Below, piece by piece: positions 10,001-19,872 of a DNA stretch of 32,163 nt (positions are counted from its first letter, which is position 1; each line of letters begins with the position of its first letter). The stretch comes from Isohypsibius dastychi (taxonomy: Eukaryota; Tardigrada; Eutardigrada; Parachela; Isohypsibiidae): positions 1-32,163 of the forward strand of contig JAQIWT010000140.1 in the NCBI GenBank assembly GCA_034696485.1, read 5' to 3'. Position numbers and translations under genes: made by a program. The notes under the pieces were generated by a model. The model worked only from the letters and a program-made list of their open reading frames with translations. It was not told the DNA's origin and did no database searches.

Positions 10001-11231
10001 TCAGCTTTTGAAAATCTGCTTCTCTAATCAACTTCATCTGATTTTGCGTGTGTAAATTTTGGATTCATTTACCAGAGTCATTTGAGCTTGATGTATTTGG
10101 ATTTCCGAGCATGAATCAACGTTACATGGAACGCAGAATGAAATATGGCAAATTTGCCAGGATTGACGGTTGATTGACCTTTTTCCCAGAAAAGAATGGT
10201 AATATAAGACCGAATATTTCCTGAAAAAAAGGTTTCTTAAGCGCATCCCTGAAGTGCTTACCACAGGCAGGCACAACGCAGGGCGCAGCGCTTTCGAAAT
10301 GATGATGAGGTTTTCGGTTTGATATTTCATGGAGATCTGTAGCTCCAATACATTTTTCTACTCTGTAGGGTTCAGTCTGAAAAACCGGCTTGCTTGCTCC
10401 AGCTACCGTCTGTCGTGTGCCGCACTTAGTTCTTCACAAAAGAAAGTCGGGGGTTGTGCGGCTTCTTGTTTAGGAAAGTTGAGGTTGAGGTTTGTTCGCA
10501 AATAACCCCAGAAATTTGGGAGCGGCTTCATAGAAACTGGTAAAGTTTGGAACCGTCTTCGACGGCGTATGCTTTTGATATCATCCCTGAGCGGGGTTGA
10601 GCACGAAAGAACAGGAAATTTCAAATCTCAATCCAAAGCGTATGCAAGTCTGAATTAAGGCGAACGTGCGATGTTTCGTTTGCCCAGGTGGGGGCAGCAA
10701 CAGAGCATTCTCCTATGAAAAAGGGCAACCAGCGGGGATGAGGGAGTATCATACGCCATACGTTTGCTCTGGTAAGGAATGTTTAGAGTTTAGACTGAGT
10801 GTGGGACAAGCTACAAGGATTGGGGGAGGTGGAGTGAAACGTTCAAGGTGGCTTTGACGCCAGTGTTTTACTTTGTTGTTTTCCTGAAATTGTCGATTTT
10901 TCCTGCCAAGCAATTCTTTCTTACTGCTTTCTCCGTAATCGTAGCGTTCGTGTGCCAGTGTTGAGCACGATACTTTTGTAGATCAATGATCGAAAGTTTT
11001 GAACGTTTTCGGAAACAAGAATTCGAAAACGTTGAAAACTTTCTGATGCATTGTTTTACGCGAAGTATCCTCCTGCGAAGAGAACAGATCTTTTTGTGAA
11101 AAAGAGGTCTGTTCTCCCCTTGTATGATTCTATTTTTCAAGGTGCAATCTTGTGTTTGGGACATTTGTTGTGATTGCAGTCTGATTTTGGAGTCTGAAGT
11201 TCGGAGGGAAAGCCATAGCCATAAAGTAAAG
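10001..11231. other. Gene-free stretch
   Basis: 3' flank of the glycine-rich gene and 5' flank of GFRP. Short frames on both strands (for example 10034-10348 minus, 10666-10857 plus) show no domain or splice support. Confidence 0.4.
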
Positions 11232-11718
11232 ATGTCTGCAGGAGGAGATCGGGTTGTAGCTGTTCAGAAGTTAGTGATGATGGTTGATGAAACGTCCGAC
11301 AGATTTGCAAGAGCAAGTGTTTTTATCGTTTATGACGAATTTGAGAGATGATTTGTAACTTCTCATAGCTGAAACGGGGTTCAAGAGAAAAATTCTGATC
11401 GAGAATTCAAATTTCTCAACGTGGAATTTTTTCAGGCAGTATTTATTGCTTGAAGCAAGAAATGTCCTGGCCGGGGAAGTCTGGTTTGGAGATGAACGAA
11501 CACCCCAGGAATTTGTGCAGTTCTTGAAAGGAGAGAGAATCACAAGTGGTCTTGGAGAAACGCGAATTTGTTACAAAACTGCCATGAACGTTCGAGAAGT
11601 TTTGGAGAAGATGTCGCAGTTGGGATTCCGAGTTATTGGCCAGTCATCGAGCTTCCGTACGAACGCCTACGTGGATAAACAACCTTACACCATTTGGACG
11701 TTGGAGAAAGCTGGTTGA
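11232..11718 (+). CDS. GCHFR: GTP cyclohydrolase I feedback regulatory protein (GFRP)
   Basis: Exon 2 (11436-11718) encodes the whole GFRP fold. It has the opening YLLLEARN, GDE followed by PQEFVQFL, the pre-C-terminal VLEKMSQLGFRV and the closing strand YTIWTLEKAG, all matching the known 84-residue mammalian protein in order and spacing. Exon 1 (11232-11269) supplies MSAGGDRVVAVQ and two bases of a Lys codon. The donor GTTAGT and acceptor TTTTTTCAG give a 166-nt intron with correct phase and a 106-residue protein. In animals GFRP forms a pentamer that binds GTP cyclohydrolase I and mediates inhibition by tetrahydrobiopterin and stimulation by phenylalanine. The exon 1 assignment is less certain than exon 2, because reading through exon 1 gives a stop after 39 codons. 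An ATTAAA lies 70 nt past the stop. Confidence 0.85.
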
Positions 11719-11787
11719 TGGCTCTTATGCTAGTGGTGGTGTCAAAAAAACGGTTTTCCCGCGTTCTTCAAGCTTGTATTTTGAAAC

Positions 11788-11793
11788 ATTAAA
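11788..11793 (+). promoter_or_regulatory. Likely poly(A) signal of GFRP gene
   Basis: ATTAAA about 70 nt after the stop codon. The same variant hexamer follows the FABP and bZIP genes at 50 and 27 nt. Confidence 0.4.
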
Positions 11794-12480
11794 AGACTGG
11801 CAGCGTAATGATTGAGCGGTGTTTCATTCCCAAGTCAGATAGCATGTAACTTAGAGCTTTGCAGCAGTTCAATTTTGTGTGGTTAAAACGCTTTCTATGT
11901 TGGAAGGCGATTCCTTCAAGTAACTGGAGGTTGCAAAAAATGCAGATTGCAGCGGGTAGGAGTCATATTGTTTGATGAGCAGACATCTTTAGTAGACTGC
12001 CTATCCTCATGAACCTTGCCCTATATTATTGTGTCAACTGTGAAGATTGCCGCAAACTGTGGAATCGCCTCATAATTGTTCTCTCGTTTCCACTTACGCT
12101 CGCGCCCTCATCTTATCTGCGGAGAAGAGCTGATGATATCTGGAACAGGATCATCTATACGGATCATCGCGCTGACGATTTCTGTCTAGATCGGATGCCA
12201 TTCACATCTACGGTACACCTGGTCCCTAATGAGCTCATCAGGTATCGGTCAAAAGGCAACACTGCGCTGCATTCCAGTTGCAGGTTTTGTGTATCTTCCA
12301 CATTTGAGCTGACCGAGTGTCACTAACTTTTTTTTATGATAGAACTCTGCAAATCAGTTTTGCTGCACAGCTTTTAATTCCGCTTGGTGGAAAACATTCA
12401 AATTTAACAAATAAACCATTTCTGGTGCTTCTCAAAATCTTGCGCACACAATTCGGATTTGTTATAGCTAACAAAATTTC
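11794..12480. other. Gene-free stretch between GFRP and the four-TM gene
   Basis: Intergenic sequence between two convergently transcribed genes. Two plus-strand frames (12009-12326 and 12317-12580) have no splice support or domain, and the second runs over the end of the minus-strand gene. Confidence 0.4.
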
Positions 12481-13203
12481 TCATGTCACTGTCCTCCTGT
12501 ATCGAACGACGATGACCACACACAGCAGCTATGAAAAAGAACAATGTGAGTTGAGTTCAACTGGCAGATTCAGTCTGTGATTCTTACTTGGAATAATACA
12601 AATATCACGTTGGAAGCAATAGCCAAATTAGCAGCAGTCTGAAACAAAAAATAACCGGTTGAATTTTCCGAATAACCACATATACTATATCTCACTCTTC
12701 CGACTTCGCCGACACCATAAGATTCGCTCAGTTGAATGATGTATGACGCCGCTAGACCGATGATAGTAAAATCCAGAACAATAAAAACTCCGATGCACCC
12801 AAACCAGCCAAGCAGATAATTTGGTTTGTTCTGCAGAGCAACGTCGATGAAGGTTATTGAAATGAAGATTCGAATCATTCAGTGCTTACGTTTTGAAGAG
12901 CGATGATCAGACAAAGTCCAGCGGCGATCATCGTAACCGCCGCAACAAGCTGAATAATTGCCGCTGCTCGTAGGTCGCCTGTGATCTCAGAGTTGAACAG
13001 ATTTATCACTCCGTTCAGAACGTTTAAGAATCCAACGATCTAAAAATAGACGTGAAATGGTATGGAAATCGAAAAGAGAATTAGAAATGTACCAGATTAT
13101 AAAAGGCGACACCTTGCACTCTTCCTCGAAAATTACCACAGCAGCCCGTGTTTTCGGCTTGGGCTGCTTCCATTGCGTGCATGGCTTGTATATTTTTCGA
13201 CAT
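12481..13203 (-). CDS. Four-pass membrane protein, five exons
   Basis: Exons on the minus strand are 13093-13203, 12890-13039, 12696-12830, 12588-12638 and 12481-12528. All introns are phase 0 and tiny (53, 59, 57 and 59 nt), giving 164 residues. The N-terminus is hydrophilic and ends in a Cys pair (TGCCGNFRGRVQG) before TM1 (AFYNLIVGFLNVLNGVI). TM2 is rich in Ala and Ile (residues about 60-85). TM3 follows YLLGWFG. TM4 spans the last two exons and closes in RYRRTVT. The layout resembles small tetraspan proteins with a cytosolic CC-R motif before TM1, such as LAPTM- or MARVEL-like groups, but I cannot name the family. The third intron (12639-12695) is 57 nt, in frame and free of stops. If retained it adds 19 residues with a Cys and an N-glycosylation sequon to the TM3-TM4 loop. 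Confidence 0.75.
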
Positions 13204-14425
13204 GTTGAAAATCGCAGTAGTACTGTATTCTCAAATCACGAAGAAAGTACGAATCTGGTGAGAGATTTGAAATCAGTGATTTTATTTCTGATGAGCTGTG
13301 TCAATGCAGGGCTGGCTGACGTCGACTGCCGATTGCAAGCAATAGAGATCAGCTGCACTCGCCTGATATGATATGATTTACGTCAAACTCATTCAGAAAC
13401 CAAATTTTAACCTGTTAATCTCTGGACTATGCAATCTTGACTACGTAAGAGTACGGAATGTCCTGGCGATCACAACCTGGCTGAGCAGATGATCGTAGGC
13501 ACATTTGCTGATTCTGAGAGCAAGTGCGATATCAGAGGCTTTTGACACAAACGAGACAGACGTTTTGTCACAAAAGCCCTTACGTGAAGCCCAAATTCAC
13601 GTCGCTAACATAAGCTCAGCTAAGCGAACTTTTCTACCGATCTCACAACATTTCTTATCTTTGCCTGATTCACTAACAGCTCAAGATTGTGATTCAAATT
13701 GTATGCAGCGGTTGAAGCTTTAAAAGGATACGAGTATTTCGCGAAATCAAGCTGCCTATACGATTCTAATTTTTTTTCATCAAAACCTTTTTTTCACAGT
13801 CAGAACATTGCAGTTGTCAGATCGAAGAGGTCACACGATGTTTCTGCACTTCTGTAAAGCTGGCGAATCTGTGAACCTTCCCTACTTGTCTGTAGCTAGA
13901 ATATGTATTTCGTCGCACTCACAAAATGTCCTAAATAGGTCACTATATTAAACAGGTTGATGATTTCCAAGTTGTTGTTGTTGGTTTATGCTCGTTTGCA
14001 CTTGACTATCCCGGTAGCTGTAAACGCACAAGCGAAGCGGCATTGATAAGACATCGAAGCAATGGTACTCTATCTGACGGAAACAAATTCTGAAATGGAG
14101 TCTTAAATTCATTGCCGGAGTTTGGCTGAAGCTGTTAGAACTGCGATTTCAGCTGAAGAGTCCCAATGCTCCATGACCTCACGATCTGAGAACTTGGAAC
14201 TACGGAGATTGCGATGAGAACACGTACGTAAGATCCAAAGAATATTGCCAACTGAGGTCCCCAAGAATGGATTCACATTTAATCATAATGTGTTAATAAG
14301 GCCGGGCGCCTCCCATTTTTTCTCATCTGAGAAACGCTCTTCTATCCGGCTAAAGTAACCTCCCGGCTTTTTTTGCCAGAATTTTAGAGGAAGTTATCAG
14401 TCATCCACATTCAAACGAAACAATT
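13204..14425. other. Gene-free stretch
   Basis: Promoter side of the four-TM gene, then AT-rich sequence. The plus-strand frame at 13505-13723 looks random. A short stretch at 13545-13610 is loosely similar to 17015-17080 (ACGTTTT, TCACAAAAGC, TTACGT), perhaps an old dispersed repeat. Confidence 0.35.
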
Positions 14426-14806
14426 TCAAGATCTGTCAGTCATTACACGGTAAGAACCAAATTCGAATTCAGTGGGATCTTCCGTGAGCTGAGGAAACCG
14501 AAAATTCTCTATCACGATCATTTTTATCACTGAGCCACAATTTTCGATATTCAGAATAGGGCATCTGCTCACGACGATCAGATAATCCAGAAAATATGTC
14601 CGGATCAAACTGTGATAAGTATCAAGACCCAGCTAAAACGAGATTAAATTGGTTCGATATGTTACCCGTGTGGTAATCTTCGCTCCCATTTTTGGGCGAC
14701 AATTTTGGCGTGACGGATATGTCTCTGAATCAAACAGTCATCCCCTGCATCGATTAAGCACACATTGAATGCGGACGGTGTGACGTCAATCCATTTGCAA
14801 TCATCA
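14426..14806 (-). CDS. Possible broken or partial two-exon gene
   Basis: Two minus-strand blocks look coding. The upstream one (about 14666-14806) translates to DDCKWIDVTPSAFNVCLIDA and onward to KWERRLPH, ending at a GTAACA donor in phase 2. The downstream one (14426-14609) follows ATCACAG, continues in phase and ends in TGA after 60 codons. The upstream block has neither an in-frame Met nor an acceptor, and a TAA lies directly before it. It may therefore be the remnant of a gene or a chance match. The downstream block is also open in a second frame of similar quality, which lowers confidence. Confidence 0.25.
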
Positions 14807-15137
14807 GTTTAACATTACTGGATAGCAGTAGAATAGGTGCTTGTTCAGCGCAATGTACCGGATTGCAGGCACTATCTTACTTTGCGCCACTTCACCAGCT
14901 CAGTTTACACAGCCGGGCCTCAGAGCACATTTTGAATAGTCTCGAAGTCTCAAAAGAATAAAGACTGTCAAACATTCCCTATTGATTGCTGTATAAGTGT
15001 CTGATAGCACGTTTCCGTATTTAATGCCCAGTTTCTCTTCGCCTTGACATTCGAGTGCTGCATATTCTAGTCGCCAAAGATCTTTCCGTCCGATTCAGTG
15101 ATCTTTTTGCCTCGCTTTTCGCCTGGACTTCTTTATC
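14807..15137. other. Promoter-side flank of the FABP gene
   Basis: No coding sequence seen. This stretch should contain the promoter and 5' UTR of the FABP gene; I see no clear TATA box. Confidence 0.35.
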
Positions 15138-15926
15138 ATGTCGATTACAGGAAAGTATGAAGTCGTTACAGAGCATAACATCGATGCGGTCATGGTTCTA
15201 AGCGGAGTCAAACCAGAAATTATCGGTAAGTCATGTACCGTACGATGCAAGCTGTAATACTATCGACGGATAAAAGAAATAAAACCCCTTGTATGATATC
15301 ATAAGTGAACAGCGGACATACGGTTTTGTTCCTGGTGTAAAGTTAACTGACTGCGTTTTCCTTCTCCATTCTCTTGACTGATTTTTTGTCGTTTTAGTCA
15401 TTTTCAATTTCATCAGATTAGATCTTTGTGGTTTATACTTGTTCAATTTCAAGTTAGAAGAATGAATCTGTGACCTTCTGAAACGTTGTATCAATCTTTC
15501 AGCCTTTGATTCCTTCCAGAAATGGCAAAGAACGTGAAGGTCCAAGTTGAGCTCCAAGACAAGAAAGATGAAATCGCTTTCGAGTTCACGTCACGGGGTG
15601 TGACTATCGACCAGTTTACTGTGCGTTTTGACAAAGAAACTGCCCACAACACTCCTGATGGGCGTCTGGTTAAGGCCACCATGGCGCGCAAGCCAAACGG
15701 TGGACTCACTCAGGTTGACAAGCTGGCTGACGGAACCATATTGAACTTGGACTATGAATTCAACGCGGACGGACTGATCTTGGTAAGACTGATTGGCAAT
15801 TCCAAAAAGAGAGCTTCTCATTTGTTGGTGGATAGGGTTACGAATGGAACGGTGGAAACGCCACGCAACACTACAAACGAGTCTGATTACCACATTTACA
15901 CTTACCCGGTTTTGATGCAGCTTTAA
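15138..15926 (+). CDS. Cytosolic fatty-acid-binding protein (FABP family)
   Basis: Exon 1 (15138-15225) encodes MSITGKYEVV then EHNIDAVMVLSGVKPEII, matching the first strand and helix of FABPs (TGKW..V.SENFDE.MKALGV). The GTAAGT donor is in phase 1. Exon 2 (15520-15926) completes a Glu codon and continues with the beta-barrel. It contains the DGRLVKAT turn (family consensus DGRKVKS), a GG-x-TQVDK strand and the final strands ending LLVDR. The intron falls after the first helix, as in other animal FABPs. The family binds long-chain fatty acids or retinoids inside the barrel. There is no signal peptide, so it should be cytosolic, unlike the secreted SAHS relatives of tardigrades. The usual C-terminal R-x-Y carboxylate-binding pair is not evident, and about 28 extra residues follow the barrel (total 164 against the usual ~133). 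Confidence 0.75.
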
Positions 15927-15975
15927 AATCGACTTTGATGAATGTGAGCACAAAAACTGCTGTTTACTTTGGGCC

Positions 15976-15981
15976 ATTAAA
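15976..15981 (+). promoter_or_regulatory. Likely poly(A) signal of FABP gene
   Basis: ATTAAA 50 nt after the FABP stop codon. Confidence 0.4.
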
Positions 15982-17130
15982 AAGTCGGTCTCACTGAGTG
16001 TACCTCGTTCACACCACCTTGCGGAAGAGTGATACTGATATCATTATTTGAACACCCGAATACTATATTCATAGGAACATCAGCAGCACGCTTCACAAGA
16101 CGAATGACACACATGATCACCTCAATTTCGTTAAGTTACATCAACAAGCGCAAGGAACAAGTCATGTGTAACTTAGCTGGAGGACAAGAGAATATCTTTG
16201 TTTGGCAAACTGCCGGACATCCAAGTAGGAGTGGTCATTACGTCGAAAGGACGGCAGTTCCGATTTCTGAGTTCCATGCTCTGAGCACTGGTCCTGCAAG
16301 TTATTTTTCTAGCCAGTACGGATACATTGTAGTTGAGTAAGAGTTCACGCGAGCCCACCAATGCCGGATGTTTTCGGTTCTGAGATCTCCATCTCGGGTT
16401 GATTTGGTACGAACCCAAGGCTATCTCCTTGGAACTTGAAAAGAATCGGAGTTCAAGTATGCCGCTGGATAAAAAAGAGACGGAAAGAAATACATGCATG
16501 AACATGACGTGAAGTAATTTATGCAAGGATTGTTCATGGTCTTTTTCATATCCATACACAGTTCCGTCTCGGTGTGGCCAACTCCTCTCGAACTGAGCTT
16601 ATCGTGGTCCGAAATATGTTCAGAAACGTCGGGTTTCTGGAGAGTAACAAACATCGTCAGAGGTCAAATTTCGAAGTTGTTTCGTTGATCTCTGACGCCA
16701 TCCTCTGGGAATTTCATAACTTTTTGTAGAAACATAGGTTGGAACTCCACCAGTGGACCATATGGATGATTCCTTGATCAATGAGGGTGTATCATGAACC
16801 AATGTCTCTAAGATGTCCTTTTTCTATCCCCGCCCCACAGCGAAGTGGCCCACAAACTCTCCACAATTTTCTGACCGGTTTGTTGAACAATTCAAATTTT
16901 TTTTAGGAACTTTTCCATTGTGAGGTCAAAAAGGGAAATAATGTCCTCACACAATTTACGCTTCCCTATCCGATTATCTGCGGATCCTGTTGAAACACTT
17001 TTCTCAGTTTTTGAGGTAGACGACACGACGTTTTAGGCGCCTTTATCACAAAAGCAGGTTTTACGTAAAATTTTGAATTTTGCGGCATCCTGTATCTGGT
17101 CGATTTTTTCGCGTTGCTTGTTTTCACAAA
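15982..17130. other. No confident gene; coding-like fragments
   Basis: Frames on both strands overlap here (16029-16340 plus; 16173-16559, 16421-16654 and 16620-16802 minus). Two give moderately protein-like text: the plus-strand end …SEFHALSTGPASYFSSQYG… and the minus-strand …STGGVPTYVSTKSYEIP…. Neither has a clear splice structure or domain. They may be decayed genes. Confidence 0.3.
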
Positions 17131-17388
17131 ATGGAGATACCTTGCTCTCTCTGTATGGAAACTGCAATCGATGTCGCTTTTCCATTAAATAATCCGATGA
17201 TTCATTGTCGGTAGAGTAAGTGTTATCAACCGCTTATGATTTTCTGGAGACCTTTGATTTTGTTGGTCATACTTTTCAGTAATGCGTCGCTCAGAATACG
17301 ACGAAAGAGACTCGCACTGATGTTTGGTCATTCAATGTATACATGGGCTTCGATCCGATTGTTGCTCCTGGCAGTCTCTGTTTTGTAA
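17131..17388 (+). CDS. Possible truncated RING-like protein
   Basis: An ATG at 17131 opens MEIPCSLCMETAIDVAFPLN followed by NPMIHC. This resembles the first half of a RING finger (C-x2-C … H-x-x-C) with the third Cys replaced. A donor (GTAGAG) at 17211 and acceptor (ACTTTTCAG) at 17279 give a 69-nt intron. The second exon (17280-17388) is in phase but encodes a basic, then hydrophobic, segment with no further Zn ligands before TAA. The product would be 62 residues. It is more likely a remnant or a chance resemblance than a working ubiquitin ligase. Confidence 0.25.
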
Positions 17389-18750
17389 ATCTGGGTTTGT
17401 TGCAAGGAAGGCTGTCAGGGTAGATATAATTCTGAATCAAGCGAGCAATCACCGCTCTCAACGTGGTGCTTGATCAGAATGTTTGTTGTAGTGCAAGATA
17501 GTGCATACCGTAGGTCAGCTTTACCTCAGCTCTTTTGAGGAACCGTCAATGACAACAGACATTCGTTTCTGTCTTATTCGAGGAAAACACGCTGGGACGC
17601 GTGGTAAAAGTACGTATTTTCATACGTCTGTCTAAATTATTGAAGTTCGAAAGTTAATTCAGTTAAAATCTGAATTCATTTTGTCATGCAGTACTCTGTT
17701 GACCCTTTTCGTATGCATGCCCGAATAAACTTTTTAGCGCCAAATAAGACTCTAAAAAGTTCTCTGATCACTGATTTCCACAGCTGATTCTTTTGATTGA
17801 AAGTAATACTTGACTCTTGACGTTGGGAAATCTACCATCATGACAGGTTTTTGGAAATTCCAAATTGAATTTTTCAAACTGAATAATTCATGAACAAAAA
17901 AAATACCTCAATTTCCGGGTTATGTGTTTTTGCATTAGCTACCATATGAAATCAAAATCTCAGAACATTGCAGAATACTTAATAGTTTCATTATGCATTC
18001 GCAGTTCGAATCTAGTTTGTAGTGAATCGACTATGAAGAAGGGCAGCAAAAAGTCAATGGTGACCACTTCATTTGGTGTGGCACTCTACAGACCGGCGAC
18101 CTGTTGTCCTCAAAGAATTTCGACAGAAATGACACTCGATGTAGAACAACAGGTATATCACTTTTTGCCAATGCATGTTCCATATCTTGCTCATCATTGG
18201 TATTCGGAAATTTCACTGTTCATGCCGAACTCATCAGTTCAGTTGCGCGAAAAATGGTTGAGTGGCACAGGCAGAGGAGATGAATCTGAAGCGTACGTTG
18301 AAAATAGCCGCCGAGAAAGATATCTGTAGTCAAAGCTGTCTTCGCATCCACAAATGGTTTATAAATGCGAAACAATTCGCTTTAAACTATGATCAAAGGT
18401 CAGATGTGCGAATTGCGAACTCTCTCGACTTATTGTTGAACAAAGCTATGAATCACCAGTGCCGAGACCTACATGTGGCAGTCCAGCAGTGCTAACAGAC
18501 CACTGTAATCGTTTACGCGGATAAAAGCTTCTGCCCAGGCAGGTACCATTCTTATCAAATGGCGTGCATGCAAACAAGAGTGCTCGTGTTTCATTGCTTA
18601 CCAAAAGAGATTATCAGAGCAAGTTCATCAGCACTCATTTTGAGTTGAAGCGTGTTTCTGTTTCTGAACGGGATTTAAATGTTTTGAAATCACGAAGGTG
18701 AAGCCCGTCAATAAACGGAGCAGAGTGTTCTAGCTTTCTCGAATAAAACC
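17389..18750. other. Gene-free stretch before the kinase pair
   Basis: The plus-strand frames at 17922-18329 and 18262-18495 have no kinase N-lobe motifs (no glycine-rich loop, no VAIK Lys), so I do not connect them to the kinase downstream. No other feature seen. Confidence 0.4.
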
Positions 18751-19844
18751 ATGGACTCTGACACTACGCTTGTCGAAGGTCAGTTTTTGGCTTTCTGTTT
18801 TTAGAGGAGAGTGATGCTAGATACAGTGAGGTAAATGTCCCATCTAGTCCATATCGTTTTTTTATTGAAGTGCGAAGTGGAACTGACTCCAAAAGACTGT
18901 TACCGCCAGAACCATATTAAACTTTCAGGTGCAATGGGGGTCAACATTAGCCATATTTGACCAAAACACGTGTTTCCTGTTTTATTGTAAGTGGTTTCGG
19001 CCGAAAAATGTCTGAATTTGTAGAAAAATATGATTTTCTGTACGGGGCCGACAGTGCGGAGCTAAAAAAGTTTCTTTTTTTGCGGCGGTTGTGGGCCCGG
19101 ATAACATTGTAGTGGTCCCTGGCCGCTGACCCCCTCCCTCAATACAATTCAAAATTTGTGGCTTATTGACATTCTTTGCAGGAGGTCGGTTGATGGATCA
19201 TATCGGAAAGCACCAGCTAAGCAATGAAGTGATCATACTCTACGCAAAACAGCTTCTAGAAGGGCTTCACTACTTGCACACCGACAGCAAGCATAGTATC
19301 ATCCACACGGACTTCAAATCAGAAATTTTTTTTCCTCACCACTTCCCTACGTGTGGTTAAAATTGGTGATCTCGATGGCCATGCATGTGTGAGAAACGGC
19401 CGAACCACAAAAGAAACAATCCCAAAAACGCAGGGAACCTATAGCACTATGGCTCCAGAAGTGGCAGCTATTGATGGTAGTGCCTCGAATGACGATCCAG
19501 TCCCAGGTCGATTGTTGGATATTTGGAGCTATGGATGTGTATTGCTGGACATGGTAACAGGGAGGAATACGATGTGGGGGAAAGGTGGCGTCAAAAGAAA
19601 AGGTCAAGAAATGAACCAGTTCACTATTGTGACCACAGGCTTTCGACCGATTGTTCCCGACGAGATTCTGCCAAAACTGAAAGATCTCATCAAGACATGT
19701 CTACTGCCTGCGCCGCCATCTCCTGAAGCAGATGGTACAGACGGCTTTCTTCCACGAACGCCAAAACTCAGGGAGCACCACTGTTTTTCTGAAGTGGAGA
19801 AGCTGGATTTTCCGGGTATAACAAAAGACGTTACAAGCATTTGA
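18751..19844 (+). pseudogene. Kinase-like gene 1, N-lobe absent, frameshifted
   Basis: The strong part is 19182-19844, after the acceptor TTTGCAG. It gives GGRLMDHI, then YAKQLLEGLHYLH as in the alphaE helix, HTD in place of catalytic HRD, DLD in place of DFG, an intact APE (TMAPEV) and DIWSYGCVLLDMVTG of the alphaF helix, then a Pro-rich tail. Between HTDFKSE and the DLD strand the frame jumps by one base at a T8 run (about 19325-19334), so the protein cannot be read through. An ATG at 18751 with a good context encodes nine codons and a GTCAGT donor that is phase-compatible with 19182. I found no glycine-rich loop or VAIK Lys. Both catalytic motifs are altered, so even an unbroken form would be a pseudokinase. 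The T-run shift could be a sequencing error. Confidence 0.65.
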
Positions 19845-19872
19845 GCAAAATTGAGCTTCTCTATAATTTCAG

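Noticed and set aside
14581-14609. Alternative frame FDPDIFSGLSDRREQMPYSE in the minus-strand block
   Set aside because: It looks protein-like but does not fit the phase of the only donor found upstream.
17990-18015. GTTCGAATC resembling a tRNA T-loop
   Set aside because: No matching acceptor, D or anticodon arms could be drawn around it.
17922-18495. Plus-strand frames as the missing N-lobe of kinase 1
   Set aside because: No glycine-rich loop, no VAIK Lys and no alphaC Glu pattern.
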